Assembly (NCBI RefSeq): GCF_000696185.1
Contig: NZ_KK853997.1
Location: 7,399,431-7,463,430 of the forward strand
Origin: Kitasatospora cheerisanensis KCTC 2395
GTDB lineage: Bacteria; Actinomycetota; Actinomycetes; Streptomycetales; Streptomycetaceae
DNA length: 64,000 nt
Direction of reading: 5' to 3'
Positions 53,064 to 62,856 of the stretch are shown one piece after another. Position numbers and translations under genes: made by a program. Positions within the stretch are counted from its first letter, which is position 1; each line of letters opens with the position of its first letter. Below the pieces are notes generated by a model. The model saw only the letters and a list, made by a program, of their open reading frames with translations. It was not told where the DNA came from and did no database searches.

Positions 53064-54116
53064 TCAGCCGGTGACGGCGACGGGGGCGTCCCAGGCGTTG
53101 CGGTCGACGGTCAGGGTGACGCCGCCGTAGGTCTCGCGCTGGTTGACCTGGTACTGGTGGGCGCGGCGGTGGCCGCCGAAGAGGGTGCTGCTGTACGGGA
53201 AGCTGCCGGTGGTGTCGGCGGTGCCGTCGTACTTGGCGTACCAGAGGGCCTCGGGCAGGTCGGCGGCGCCTGCTTCGGCGGCCTTGGCGATGCCGGCGGC
53301 GCTGGAGGAGGCGAAGCCGTAGAAGCCGGGCCGGTACGAGCGGGCCTTGACGGCGCGGTTGAAGGACTGGGTGTAGGCGAGAACCGCGTCCGCGCAGGCG
53401 GTGTCGGCGGCGTTGTAGGCCTCCATGTCGAGGTACAGCATGCTGCCGGAACGCATGCCCAGCGCGGACGCCTTGGCCACTGCGTCCGCGCCGTCCGCGG
53501 CCCCCAGCGAGACGGCGGTGTCGGCGGTGATCTTCTCGGGGCTGGCGCCGGTCTGGCACGGCGGCTGCGCGCCCACGTACAGCGGCACCAGCTTCCAGCC
53601 CGAGCCGGCGACCGCGCCCACCCAGGACGCGGTGAGCTGGGGCTGCGCGCAGCCGCGGTTCTTGCCGCCGACGTAGACCGCGATCGCCCCGTACGGGGAG
53701 GTGCCGCGCCAGGCGTTCATGGTGGCCAGCGGCGGCGCCGTGCAGGTGTCGAACGCCAGACCCGTGAACACGCTCCCGCTGGAGGCCCCCGCCGGCACGC
53801 CGCCCGCCGCCGCGGAGGGCTTGGCGGCGGCCGACGCCGAGGCCGCGGCGGACGCGGAGCCGGACGGCGGAGCAGAACGGGAGGCCGAGGCCGAGGCCGA
53901 AGCCGACGCGGACCCCGAAGCCGACGGCGATGCCGAGGGGCCGTCACTCGCCGACGGCGAAGCCCCGGGCACCGTTCCGGCCGCCTCGCCGGCTGCTGCG
54001 GTGCGCGGATCGTCCGCGGGCTTCGCGCACGAGCTGAGCGCCAGCACGGCGGCAACGGACACGCAGGCGGCGGACAGCATGGCGCTGCGCCCCCTGTGGC
54101 GGGGGGTGTTCGACAC
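53064..54116 (-). CDS. Lipoprotein with DUF1906 (Rv2525c-like) glycoside-hydrolase-like domain
   Basis: 350 residues. The lipoprotein signal ends at LALSSCAKPADD. Residues 45-105 are a low-complexity Ser/Ala/Pro linker (repeated SASA). The C-terminal domain (about 110-350) begins GLAFDTCTAPPLATMNAWRG and has IAVYVGGKNRGCAQPQLTAS, LVPLYVGAQPPCQ, LYLDMEAYNA and FYGFASSSAAGIAKAAEAG. This is the DUF1906 barrel, related to GH25 lysozymes and found in Rv2525c, and it probably binds or cuts peptidoglycan. GTG start after GAGGAACCTCC. Not obviously part of the mannan pathway. Confidence 0.82.
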   Translation of the reverse strand: MSNTPRHRGRSAMLSAACVSVAAVLALSSCAKPADDPRTAAAGEAAGTVPGASPSASDGPSASPSASGSASASASASASRSAPPSGSASAAASASAAAKPSAAAGGVPAGASSGSVFTGLAFDTCTAPPLATMNAWRGTSPYGAIAVYVGGKNRGCAQPQLTASWVGAVAGSGWKLVPLYVGAQPPCQTGASPEKITADTAVSLGAADGADAVAKASALGMRSGSMLYLDMEAYNAADTACADAVLAYTQSFNRAVKARSYRPGFYGFASSSAAGIAKAAEAGAADLPEALWYAKYDGTADTTGSFPYSSTLFGGHRRAHQYQVNQRETYGGVTLTVDRNAWDAPVAVTG

Positions 54117-54641
54117 GGAGGTTCCTCACTGAGAAGTGTCCGCGGGCGCGGGGAGCGATTCCCGTATGAATATCACCTGACACGGCGTCCGTTCCACGCA
54201 GCTCCAGCACCGGTGGGCGCGACGCCCGCCGGTTGTGCCCCCGGTGCTGCCGTGAAGTCCCGCAGGAAGTCCTGGGCGGGCGTGCCTGTCGACGGGGCAT
54301 CCGGTGCCGGTCGGCGCCGCCGCAGGCGGGGGGCGATGGTCGAGGGTGCCCGGCCCGGGAGGTGGCACCCCGTTCGACCTGGGCTTTCCGGGGCGCAGCC
54401 GACCGGGCGGGCCGCTCCGGGCCCGCGTGGGACGGCGGTGTCGGCGAGTTCCGGTCGGGCGGGCCGAACGGCGCTCTGCGCAAGTGAGGTGACGGCCCAT
54501 CACGCTTTGGTCACAAACGGATTGCGCGGGGCATTGCCTTGTCTGCACATGGGAGACCTTGATCCTTTACGCCCACTTTGCACTCCCTTTAGCATCCGTG
54601 CACGTCCCATCGGAGTGATGGGTCTGTGACGAGGAGTGGAT
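54117..54641. other. 525-base gap between divergent genes, no supported gene
   Basis: Frames here are short and lack homology I can recognise. The last 150 bases are less GC-rich and contain TTGATC and TTTACG-like stretches, probably the promoter zone of the RHS gene, but no element is convincing. GAGGAG at 54631-54636 is the ribosome-binding site that sets the RHS start at GTG 54642. Confidence 0.4.
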
Positions 54642-57600
54642 GTGCACGAGCGCATATCGGGGCGCCGCAGACGGCTGACGCCGCCGGGTGCCCGGGGGGT
54701 GAGCGCCGTCCTGGCGCTCGCCGTGTCGGTGTCGCTGCTGGCCGGTGCGGAGAACGCGCTGGCGGCGCCGAAGCCGGAGAAGTCCGGTGCGACGCAAGGC
54801 GCGAAGAACCCGCAGTGGGCCACGTCGGCGGCGGACGTGCCGTCGGCCCGGGTCGCGGCGCGGCTGTCCGGACAGCGCGTGGAGGCGCTGTCCGAGCGGA
54901 CCGAGACCTCGACGACGTGGGTGAACAAGGACGGGTCGCTGACCACGGAGCTGTTCGCCGGACCGGTGCGCTTCCAGCGCGACGGCCAGTGGACCGACGT
55001 CGACCTGACGCTGCACCAGCAGCCGGACGGCTCGGTCGCGCCGAAGGCGCATCCCGGCGGGCTGAAGCTGGCCGCGCCGGGCGGCACCCGGGCGAAGTCC
55101 TTCGCGGACTCGCAGGCCGGCAAGGGCGAGGACCGCACCCTGGTGACCCTCGGCGAGGGCGACCAGCAGGTCGAACTGCAGTGGAGGGGCGGCCTGCCGG
55201 CGCCCGTGCTGGACGGCACGAAGGCGACGTACCAGGACGCGATCAGCGACGGCGCCGCCGACCTGGTCGTCGAGGCCACCCGCACCGGCTTCGAGCAGTA
55301 CACCGTCCTCAAGCAGCGCCCGGCGGCGGCCGGCTACTCCTACACGATGCCGCTGAAGGCCACGGGCCTGAAGGCCGAGGCACAGGCCGACGGCAGCGTG
55401 CTGTTCACCGACCGGAAGACCGGCGAGAAGCGCGCCGTGCTGCCCGCGCCGGTGATGTGGGACTCCACCACCGTGGCGGAGGGATCCCGCGAGCACGCGA
55501 GGCGGGCGAAGGTCGACCTGAAGGTCGTCCGGCGCGGCGAGAACCTCGACCTGGTGTTCACCCCCGACGCCGCGTTCCTCGCCGACCCGAAGACGCAGTA
55601 CCCGGTCACCGTCGACCCGTCGACGATCGCGCTGGGCAACGTGTTCGACACCCGGGTGCAGAAGGGGGAGACGGTCGACTGGTCCGCGGACACCGAGATC
55701 TACTGGGGCAACCCAGGCACCAAGAACGCCGACGGCTCGTCCCGCGAGGCCCGCGCCTTCATCAACTGGAACACCGCCCCGATCGCGGACGCACTCGTCA
55801 CGAACGCGACGCTGAGCCTGTGGAACTTCCACTCCGGCAACAGCGACTGCGCCGGCTACGCCTGGGACGTGTACGACACCGGCCTCGCCTCCACGGCCTC
55901 CCGATGGGCGTCGCAGCCGGCCTGGAACTCCAAGCAGGCCTCGTCGAACGAGACCGCGGGCCGCACCGGCTGCCAGAACGACGGCTGGATCAACGCCGAC
56001 GTCACCAACCTGGTGCAGAGCTGGACTTCGGCGAAGAAGCCGACCGCCGGCATGGGCCTGCGCGCGCCGGACGAGACCAGCACCAAGTACTGGAAGGAGG
56101 TCAACTCCTCCGAAGCCGGCACCAACGTCCCGAAGCTGACGGTCACTTACAACTACCGTCCGCGCACCGGCACCGACCAGCAGGCCGGCTCCCCGTTCCA
56201 CAAGGACGCGAACGGCACCTGGTGGGTCAACTCCACCACCCCGACGCTGCGCGACACCTTCGTCGACCCGAACAACGACAAGGTCGACGGCACGTTCCAG
56301 ATCTTCGACAACGACACCAACGCGCAGGTCGGCAACGTCCTGGTCTCCCCGTACGTCGCGTCGGGCCAGCCCGCCTCGGTGACCGTCCCGGCCGGACTGC
56401 TGACCAACGGCAGGACGTACCGGTTCCGCACCTCGCCCTACGACGGCATGCACTACAACAACACCTGGTCGCCGTGGGCGTACTTCACGGTCGACACCTC
56501 CGCGCCGTCCGCGCCGGGCGCCGTCACCTCGACCGACTACCCGTCCGGGCAGTGGGTCAAGGGCGCCGGCCAGGCCGGGGTGTTCACCGTGACCCCGCCG
56601 TCCGGTGACCAGAGCGCCCTGGAGTGGACGCTCGACGGCACCAACTGGACGAAGGTCCCCACCGGCGGCTCCACCGCGCCGGTCAACCTGACGGTCACTC
56701 CGGACAAGGCCGGCACCCAGACCCTCCAGGTCCGCGCGACGGACAAGGCCGAGAACAAGTCCGAGGCGGTGTCGTACACCTTCCAGGTCGGCGCCGGCGG
56801 CGTCATCTCACCCAACGACGGCACCCGCACCGCCGCCCGCCTCCCGCTGATCGCCGAAGCCGACGCCGCGAAGTACAACGCCGTCAGCTTCTCCTGGCGC
56901 CGCTCGGACGCCGATGCGTGGACCACCGTCCCGGCGGCCGACGTCACCAACGGCGGCAGCGCCGTGACCTGGCCCGTCGCACTGAACGGCGGCAAGAGCC
57001 CGGCGCTGACCTGGAACGCGACGTCCACCGTCAACCCCGACGGCACCGTCCAGATCCGCGCCGACTTCACCGGCCCGAACAACGCCGCCGTCTCCTCCGA
57101 AGGCGTCAAGGCCGTCATCGACCGCAAGGCCAGCGGCGCCGCGACCCAGCAGATCGGACCCGGCACCGTCAACCTGCTGACCGGTGACTTCACGGTCTCC
57201 GCCACCGACGCCTCGTTCTTCGGCCTGACGGTCGGCCGCACCAACTCCTCCCGCGACCCGAAGGCCGCGGCGAGCAAGGACGGCCAGGCCCCGATCTTCG
57301 GCCCGAACTGGACCTCCGGCGTGGCCTCGGAGGTCTCCCAGTCCGGGTACACCGAGATCCGCAAGACCTCGAACACCTCGCTGGACGTCGTCCTCGCCGA
57401 GGGCGAGACGATCGGCTTCACCGCCAACACGGCCGGCAACGGCTGGGTGCCGGAACCCGGCAGCGAGGCGCTGACCCTGCGCGGCTCGTTCGCCTCGGGC
57501 GACTTCACCCTCTCCGACACCGACGGCACCGTCACCACCTTCGCCAAGGTCGACCCGGCCGCCGCCACCTGGACCGTGACGTCCACGCTGCTCGACGGCC

Positions 57601-60600
57601 TGGCCAACTCCACCACCACCGTCATCTCCGAGAAGACCGTGCTGGGCGGCAAGACCCTGGCCCGGCCGAAGTACATGATCGCGCCGACCTCCGCCGCCAC
57701 CGCCACCGCCTGCGCGGCCGACCCGGCCACCAAGGGCTGCCGCGTCCTGCAGTTCGTCTACGCCACCGCCACCACCGCGACCGGCAGCACCAACGGCACC
57801 GACTTCGGCGACTTCGCCGGACAGGTCTCCACCATCAAGCTGTGGGCCACCGCCCCCGGCGCCGCCAACGCCACCGCCACCGACGTCGCCGCCTACCGGT
57901 ACGACCTGGCCGGCCGGCTGCGCCAGTTCTGGGACCCGCGCCTGGGCACCGGCGCCAAGACCCAGTACTCGTACATCGAGGGCACCGCCTCCGACGGCGC
58001 GCTCTACGCCGTCCTGCCGCCCGGCATGAACGGCGGCTACCACATGGCCTACGGCAACATCGCGGCCAACCCGGCCGCCGGCGACGGCATGCTCACCAAG
58101 GTGTGGACCAACACCCTCGCCCCGGGCACCAACACCGTCAACGGCACCGCCAACACCACCGTCGTGTACGGCGTGCCCACCAGCGGCAGCAAGGCCCCCG
58201 AGGACCTGTCGGTCACCGCCGGCGCCACCTGGGGCCAGACCGACCTGCCCACCGACGCCACCGCCGTCTTCCCCGCCGACCAGGTCCCCGCCTCCCACAG
58301 CGGCGCCGACCTGAACGCGGGCGACTACACCCGGGCCACCGTCAACTACCTGAACGCCTCCGGCCGCCAGGTCAACACCGCCGCCCCCGGACACCGCATC
58401 ACCACCACCGAGTACGACAAGTGGGGCAACAGCGTCCGCACGCTGACCGCCGCCAACCGCGAACTCGCCCTCGGCACCACCGACGCCGCCAAGGCCCAAC
58501 TGGCCGACCTCGGCATCAACAACCTGCCCGGCCGCGAACGCGCCCAACTGCTCTCCACCACCAGCGTCTACAGCGCCGACGGGCAGCGCGAGACGGAGAA
58601 CTCCGGCCCCCTGCACCGCGTCACCCTCGCCGCGGACGTGGCCTCCGGCGGCGCGACCGTCGCCAAGGCCGGCACCCAGACCGTCGCCCGCACCCGCACC
58701 GTGAAGACCTACGACGAGGGCCGCCCCACCGACGGCACCGCCAAGGTCAAGGACCAGGTCACCACCACCGTCACCGGCGGCGCGCTGCGCGCCTGGCCCG
58801 AGGTGTTCGCCGAGACCCGAACCGACAAGAGCGTCTTCGACTGGGCGCTCGGCGTCGCCACCCAGCAGATCCAGGACGCCGGCGGCCTGAACCTCACCAC
58901 CACCACCGGCTACGACAACCAGGGCCGGGTGACATCCAAGTCCCTCCCCAAGTCGAACGGCTCGGACGCGGGCACCACCCGCACCACCTACTGGTCCGCC
59001 ACCGGCACCGGCGCCTGCGCCGGCCGCCCCGAATGGGCCGACCTCATCTGCAGCACCGGCCCGGCCGGCGACATCACCGGCGGCGGCGCCAACCCGGCCC
59101 AACTGCCCGTCAAGACCGTCCAGTACGGCCTGTTCGGCCAGGAAACCCAGACCGACGAGACCGCGGGCGGCATCACCCGCACCACCACGACCACCCCCGA
59201 CGCGGCCGGCCGCCCGGTGACCACCACCGTCACCGGAGGCCTCGGCGCAGCCGCCCCGGCGGTCACCACCACCTACGACCCCGTCACCGGCAAGGTCACC
59301 AAGCAGACCTCCACCGGCGGCGGAACCCTCACCAAGGCGTACGACGCACTGCTCCGCCAGACCTCGTACACCGACGCCGACGGCGCGACCACCACCACCG
59401 AGTACGACGCCCTCGACCGGCCCACCAAGGTCACCGACAGCGCGCCGTCCACCACCACCTACACCTACGACACCGCCGTCGACCCGCGCGGCCTGGCCAC
59501 CTCGGTCACCGACTCCGTCGCCGGCACCTTCACCGCCCGCTACGACGCCGACGGCACCGCCATCACCCAGGGCCTGCCCGGCGGCTACACCATGACCGAC
59601 CGCCGTGACCCGTCCGGGACCGCCGTGAACCGCACCTACGTCCGCGACAGCGACGGCGCGGTGCTGATCGCCGACGGAGTCACCGAGACCGTCCACGGCC
59701 AGTGGGCCACCCACACCGGAACCCCCGGCGTCACCGCGGCCCAGAGCTACGCCTACGACAAGGCCGGCCGCCTCACCGGCGTCCAGGACACCTCCCCCGA
59801 CGCCGTCTGCACCACCCGCAGCTACGGCTTCGACAACAACACCAACCGCACCTCGCTCGCCACGGCCGTCGCCGCCCGCGGCACCGACTGCACCACCACC
59901 GGAGCCACCACCCAGACCAGCAGCTACGACAGCGCCGACCGCCTGGTGAACGCCGGCCACACCTACGACGCGTTCGGCCGGACCACCGCACTGCCGGGCT
60001 CCACCGTCGCCTACCACAACAACGACCTGGTCCAGCAGCAGACCACCGGCGCCAACCGCCAGACCTGGACCCTCGACTCCAGCCAGCGCTTCCGCGCCTG
60101 GACCACCGAGACCAGCAACGCCGGCACCTGGACCACCAACCGCACGTCCACCAACCACTACGGCTCCGACTCCGACAACCCGCGCTGGACCGGCGACAAC
60201 CTCGGCAACTTCACCCGCAACGTGGCCGGGCCGGCCGGCGACCTCGCCGCAACGACCGCCAACGGCGGCACCGTCACACTGCAGTTCGCCAACCTGCACG
60301 GCGACATCACCCTCCAACTCCCCCTGGCCGGAGGCGCCCCCGCCGTACTCGACCACGACGAGTACGGCAATCCCCGCCAGGACCAGGCCGCCGTCCGCTA
60401 CGGCTGGCTCGGCGCCAAGCAGCGCGCCGCCGACACCCCGGCCGGCCTCACCCTGATGGGCGTGCGCCTCTACAACCCCGCCGCCGGCCGCTTCCTGTCT
60501 GTCGACCCCGTGTACGGCGGCAACGCCAACGCCTACGAATACGTGCACGGCGATCCGCTCACCAAGTTCGACCTCGACGGCCGCTGGTGCCTCATCCGGA

Positions 60601-60917
60601 ACAAGGGCAAGGGCTGCTGGGGCGCGACCACCTGGAAGAACAACAAGCAGACCATCATCACCGGAGTGGCGACCGCCGTGGTCACCGGCGGCTGCCTCGC
60701 CGTCACGGGAGGCACCGGGTCTGCTGCCTGCCTCTGGGCCGGTGGTGCGGTCGGCGGCGCGATCGGCTATCGCTTCGGTGTCGACCAGGGCCGGACCTGG
60801 CGCGGGTACGCGGCCGCATCGACCATCAACGCGGTACTCACCCGATACGGTGGCGGCAGCGTCAAGAATTTCTTCAGGGGAACCGGTCGTCACCGCGGAT
60901 CATGGAGCTGGTTCTGA
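54642..60917 (+). CDS. Secreted RHS/YD-repeat protein with variable C-terminal tail (candidate polymorphic toxin)
   Basis: 2,091 residues in one intact frame. Signal peptide: VSAVLALAVSVSLLAGAENA, cleaved near ALAAPK. Around residues 325-505 there is a DNRLRE-like domain (AFINWNTAPIADALVTNATL, WINADVTNLVQSW), then Ig-like segments to about 830 and a YD-repeat shell to about 1970 (TTYDPVTGKVTKQTS, YDALLRQTSYTDADG). The RHS boundary motif GVRLYNPAAGRFLSVDP leads to AYEYVHGDPLTKFDLDGR. The last 110 residues (nt 60585-60914) are unrelated: WCLIRNKGKGCWGATTWKNN, then a Gly/Ala-rich hydrophobic stretch and a basic end. By family precedent that tail is the toxin; its activity is unknown. GTG start after GAGGAG. 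Confidence 0.88.
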   Translation: MHERISGRRRRLTPPGARGVSAVLALAVSVSLLAGAENALAAPKPEKSGATQGAKNPQWATSAADVPSARVAARLSGQRVEALSERTETSTTWVNKDGSLTTELFAGPVRFQRDGQWTDVDLTLHQQPDGSVAPKAHPGGLKLAAPGGTRAKSFADSQAGKGEDRTLVTLGEGDQQVELQWRGGLPAPVLDGTKATYQDAISDGAADLVVEATRTGFEQYTVLKQRPAAAGYSYTMPLKATGLKAEAQADGSVLFTDRKTGEKRAVLPAPVMWDSTTVAEGSREHARRAKVDLKVVRRGENLDLVFTPDAAFLADPKTQYPVTVDPSTIALGNVFDTRVQKGETVDWSADTEIYWGNPGTKNADGSSREARAFINWNTAPIADALVTNATLSLWNFHSGNSDCAGYAWDVYDTGLASTASRWASQPAWNSKQASSNETAGRTGCQNDGWINADVTNLVQSWTSAKKPTAGMGLRAPDETSTKYWKEVNSSEAGTNVPKLTVTYNYRPRTGTDQQAGSPFHKDANGTWWVNSTTPTLRDTFVDPNNDKVDGTFQIFDNDTNAQVGNVLVSPYVASGQPASVTVPAGLLTNGRTYRFRTSPYDGMHYNNTWSPWAYFTVDTSAPSAPGAVTSTDYPSGQWVKGAGQAGVFTVTPPSGDQSALEWTLDGTNWTKVPTGGSTAPVNLTVTPDKAGTQTLQVRATDKAENKSEAVSYTFQVGAGGVISPNDGTRTAARLPLIAEADAAKYNAVSFSWRRSDADAWTTVPAADVTNGGSAVTWPVALNGGKSPALTWNATSTVNPDGTVQIRADFTGPNNAAVSSEGVKAVIDRKASGAATQQIGPGTVNLLTGDFTVSATDASFFGLTVGRTNSSRDPKAAASKDGQAPIFGPNWTSGVASEVSQSGYTEIRKTSNTSLDVVLAEGETIGFTANTAGNGWVPEPGSEALTLRGSFASGDFTLSDTDGTVTTFAKVDPAAATWTVTSTLLDGLANSTTTVISEKTVLGGKTLARPKYMIAPTSAATATACAADPATKGCRVLQFVYATATTATGSTNGTDFGDFAGQVSTIKLWATAPGAANATATDVAAYRYDLAGRLRQFWDPRLGTGAKTQYSYIEGTASDGALYAVLPPGMNGGYHMAYGNIAANPAAGDGMLTKVWTNTLAPGTNTVNGTANTTVVYGVPTSGSKAPEDLSVTAGATWGQTDLPTDATAVFPADQVPASHSGADLNAGDYTRATVNYLNASGRQVNTAAPGHRITTTEYDKWGNSVRTLTAANRELALGTTDAAKAQLADLGINNLPGRERAQLLSTTSVYSADGQRETENSGPLHRVTLAADVASGGATVAKAGTQTVARTRTVKTYDEGRPTDGTAKVKDQVTTTVTGGALRAWPEVFAETRTDKSVFDWALGVATQQIQDAGGLNLTTTTGYDNQGRVTSKSLPKSNGSDAGTTRTTYWSATGTGACAGRPEWADLICSTGPAGDITGGGANPAQLPVKTVQYGLFGQETQTDETAGGITRTTTTTPDAAGRPVTTTVTGGLGAAAPAVTTTYDPVTGKVTKQTSTGGGTLTKAYDALLRQTSYTDADGATTTTEYDALDRPTKVTDSAPSTTTYTYDTAVDPRGLATSVTDSVAGTFTARYDADGTAITQGLPGGYTMTDRRDPSGTAVNRTYVRDSDGAVLIADGVTETVHGQWATHTGTPGVTAAQSYAYDKAGRLTGVQDTSPDAVCTTRSYGFDNNTNRTSLATAVAARGTDCTTTGATTQTSSYDSADRLVNAGHTYDAFGRTTALPGSTVAYHNNDLVQQQTTGANRQTWTLDSSQRFRAWTTETSNAGTWTTNRTSTNHYGSDSDNPRWTGDNLGNFTRNVAGPAGDLAATTANGGTVTLQFANLHGDITLQLPLAGGAPAVLDHDEYGNPRQDQAAVRYGWLGAKQRAADTPAGLTLMGVRLYNPAAGRFLSVDPVYGGNANAYEYVHGDPLTKFDLDGRWCLIRNKGKGCWGATTWKNNKQTIITGVATAVVTGGCLAVTGGTGSAACLWAGGAVGGAIGYRFGVDQGRTWRGYAAASTINAVLTRYGGGSVKNFFRGTGRHRGSWSWF

Positions 60918-60968
60918 CGCCGACCCCACCGGATGAAATCGGCCGACAGTAGCGGCCACGAACAGAAG

Positions 60969-61009
60969 GGGCAGGTCGGGGGGTCGCACAGCAGCCACCC
61001 GACCTGCCC
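60969..61009. terminator. Strong hairpin between RHS gene and candidate immunity gene
   Basis: GGGCAGGTCGGG at 60969-60980 pairs perfectly with CCCGACCTGCCC at 60998-61009 around a 17-nt loop. It lies 51 bases after the RHS stop and 30 bases before the next start, so expression of the small gene may rely on partial read-through or its own promoter. Confidence 0.75.
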
Positions 61010-61038
61010 GCCTCCTCGGACACAGAGACGAGAATCAG

Positions 61039-61266
61039 GTGAAATTCGCAAAGGCCGCCAAGATTCTTACCGCCCTCCTCGCCTACGCAGCATTCGCCTG
61101 CCTGGTCCTCTTCGTTTCGGGCCGGATATCCGGCGACTCGACCACAGGCACAACAATTCGCGCCGCCGCCGGGGGAATTCTCGCCGCCGGCGGAATCCAG
61201 TTCGTCCGCTTCACCATCGGACTCCTCCGGCCGGACCGTCAGCGAAGGAAGCCGAAGAACGACTGA
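61039..61266 (+). CDS. Small membrane protein, candidate immunity factor
   Basis: 75 residues with two hydrophobic helices (KILTALLAYAAFACLVLFVS and TIRAAAGGILAAGGIQFVRF) and a basic C-terminus RPDRQRRKPKND. Base composition is lower in GC than its neighbours (for example ATTCTTACCGCC), as is the tail of the RHS gene. Position directly after an RHS toxin tail is where immunity genes lie, and a two-helix membrane protein would suit a membrane-active toxin. This is inference; no immunity family is recognised. GTG start, weak binding site GAGACGAG. Confidence 0.5.
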   Translation: MKFAKAAKILTALLAYAAFACLVLFVSGRISGDSTTGTTIRAAAGGILAAGGIQFVRFTIGLLRPDRQRRKPKND

Positions 61267-61279
61267 AAGGACCAGCACC

Positions 61280-61372
61280 CTGGACGCCAAGAAGGCCAAG
61301 AACCCCACCTAGCGCCACCTCTGGCCGCTGTTCGCCGGATTCGGCATCGTCATGGCCCTGCCCGCCACCGGT
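61280..61372 (+). pseudogene. Possible broken small membrane-protein gene
   Basis: After AAAGGA, a CTG-initiated frame reads LDAKKAKNPT, then TAG, then RHLWPLFAGFGIVMALPATG. The two halves look like the start and first helix of one small protein interrupted by a nonsense codon. Very short, so tentative. From here to 61539 I see no gene on either strand. Confidence 0.25.
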
Positions 61373-61539
61373 TCCGACGTGTGTCCGGCCCGGCCTCGGC
61401 AGGGCCGAACCGGTGGGAGGAGTCGCGGAGGTGGAGGCGGTGCAGGTCCTCGGGGTTCACCCAGTGTGCACGAGGACGCCCTCGCGCAGGCCCGGTGCCA
61501 GATCGCAGGAGCTGTTTCGATGCGCGACGAGGCGCCCCG

Positions 61540-62856
61540 TCAGGGCGCCGGGGGGCCGAGGAGGACCGGCAGGGTGCGGTGCCCGTTGGAGATGAGCGAG
61601 TCGACCGGCTCCAGTTGCGTGCCCGGGGCGAACGCGAGGTCGGGGAAACGCGCGAACAGGCGGCTCAGTGCGGTGCGTCCCTCCAGGCGGGCCAGCGGTG
61701 CGCCGAGGCAGAAGTGCGGGCCGTGACCGAAGGCGAGGTGGTCCTTGGCCGGGCGGGTGACGTCGAAGCCGGCGCCGCTGTCTCCGTAGCGCGCCGGGTG
61801 GCGCCCGGCGGCCTGGTAGGCGCCCAGGATCGGATCGCCCCGGCGGACCGTCACCCCGCCGGGCAGCTCGATGTCCTGCACCGCGAAGCGCATCGGCAGG
61901 TGCGCCAGCGGGGCGTCGCGGCGCAGCGCCTCCTCGACCACGTCGTCCCAGCCGGCCCTGCCCGCCCGCACCAGGGCGAGCTGGTCGGGGTGGGTGAGCA
62001 GGTCGGTGATGCCGTTGTCGATCAGGTTCACGGTGGTCTCGTAGCCGGCCGAGACGATCAGCAGCAGGGTGTCGCGCAGCTCCTCCTCGCTCAGCGCGGC
62101 GGGGCCGGCGCCGGACTCGGTGTCGCGGGCGGCGATCAGCAGGGAGGTCATGTCCTCGCCCGGCTCGCGGCGCTTGGCGGCGATCAGCTCCTCCAGCAGG
62201 GCCTGGAACGCCGCGCCGTTGGCCGCCGACTCCTCGGGGGTGAGGGTGGTGGCGAAGACCTTGTCGACCATGTCCCGGAAGCCGGCCGTCACCTCCCGCG
62301 GCACGCCCAGCAGTTGGGAGATGACCTGGATCGGCAGCGGGTAGGCGAAACGTTCGCGCAGGTCCACCACCTGGCCGGGGGCGCCCCCGGCCAGGTCGTC
62401 CAGCAGGGCGTCGGTCAGCTCCTCCACCCGCGCGGTCATGGCGACGATCTGGCGGGGCGTGAAGGCGCTGCTGACCAGCCGGCGCAGCCGCCGGTGGTCG
62501 GCGCCGTGGGAGTTGAACATGTTGCGCACGCTCACCCACAGCGCCAGCGGCCAGGTCCGCACCGCCCGGTCGTAGTCGGGCCAGTGCCGCAGGCCGTCCT
62601 TGGACACCCGAGGGTCCTTGAGCAGTTCTTCCAACAGCAGCGGGTCGGACACCGCCCAGGCCCGGACGCCCAGGAGGTCGACCGGTGTGGCCGGACCGCG
62701 CGCGATCAGCTCGGCGGTCTCGGCTTCACGGGCACGCCCGGTGGGGTCGAGCACGATCGGGTCCGGCACGTTCAGGTCGAGCGCGTTCGGGTCGAGCGCC
62801 TTCGGGTCCGGCACGTTCGGGTCGAGCACGTTGGGGTCCAGTACGGGACGCTCCAC
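61540..62856 (-). CDS. Cytochrome P450
   Basis: 438 residues. The heme-binding loop is LAFGHGPHFCLGAPLARLEG (Cys ligand), the I-helix oxygen-activation site is IVSAGYETTVNLIDNGITDL, the K-helix ExxR is in VVEEALRRDAPLAH and MRFAVQDIELPGGVTVRRGD follows. Soluble class I bacterial type, needing ferredoxin and reductase from elsewhere. Residues 5-34 are a five-residue tandem repeat of LDPN(V/A) and VPDP(K/I) type encoded by a 15-bp repeat, not part of the fold. The GTG at 62856 follows CTGGAGGA. Substrate unknown; no biosynthetic partner lies beside it. Confidence 0.9.
   Translation of the reverse strand: MERPVLDPNVLDPNVPDPKALDPNALDLNVPDPIVLDPTGRAREAETAELIARGPATPVDLLGVRAWAVSDPLLLEELLKDPRVSKDGLRHWPDYDRAVRTWPLALWVSVRNMFNSHGADHRRLRRLVSSAFTPRQIVAMTARVEELTDALLDDLAGGAPGQVVDLRERFAYPLPIQVISQLLGVPREVTAGFRDMVDKVFATTLTPEESAANGAAFQALLEELIAAKRREPGEDMTSLLIAARDTESGAGPAALSEEELRDTLLLIVSAGYETTVNLIDNGITDLLTHPDQLALVRAGRAGWDDVVEEALRRDAPLAHLPMRFAVQDIELPGGVTVRRGDPILGAYQAAGRHPARYGDSGAGFDVTRPAKDHLAFGHGPHFCLGAPLARLEGRTALSRLFARFPDLAFAPGTQLEPVDSLISNGHRTLPVLLGPPAP
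62746..62835 (-). repeat. 15-bp tandem repeat at the 5' end of the P450 gene
   Basis: Six units of the form GTCSRGCRCGWTCGG (plus-strand view) run without gaps and encode alternating LDPNV and VPDPK-like pentapeptides at the N-terminus of the P450. The unit length keeps frame, so copy number can change without loss of the enzyme. Confidence 0.8.

Noticed and set aside
56808-60893. Very long minus-strand open frame opposite the RHS gene
   Set aside because: It is a shadow of the RHS coding strand in high-GC DNA: Gly/Ala/Val-rich, no domains, and the plus frame has signal peptide, DNRLRE and YD repeats.
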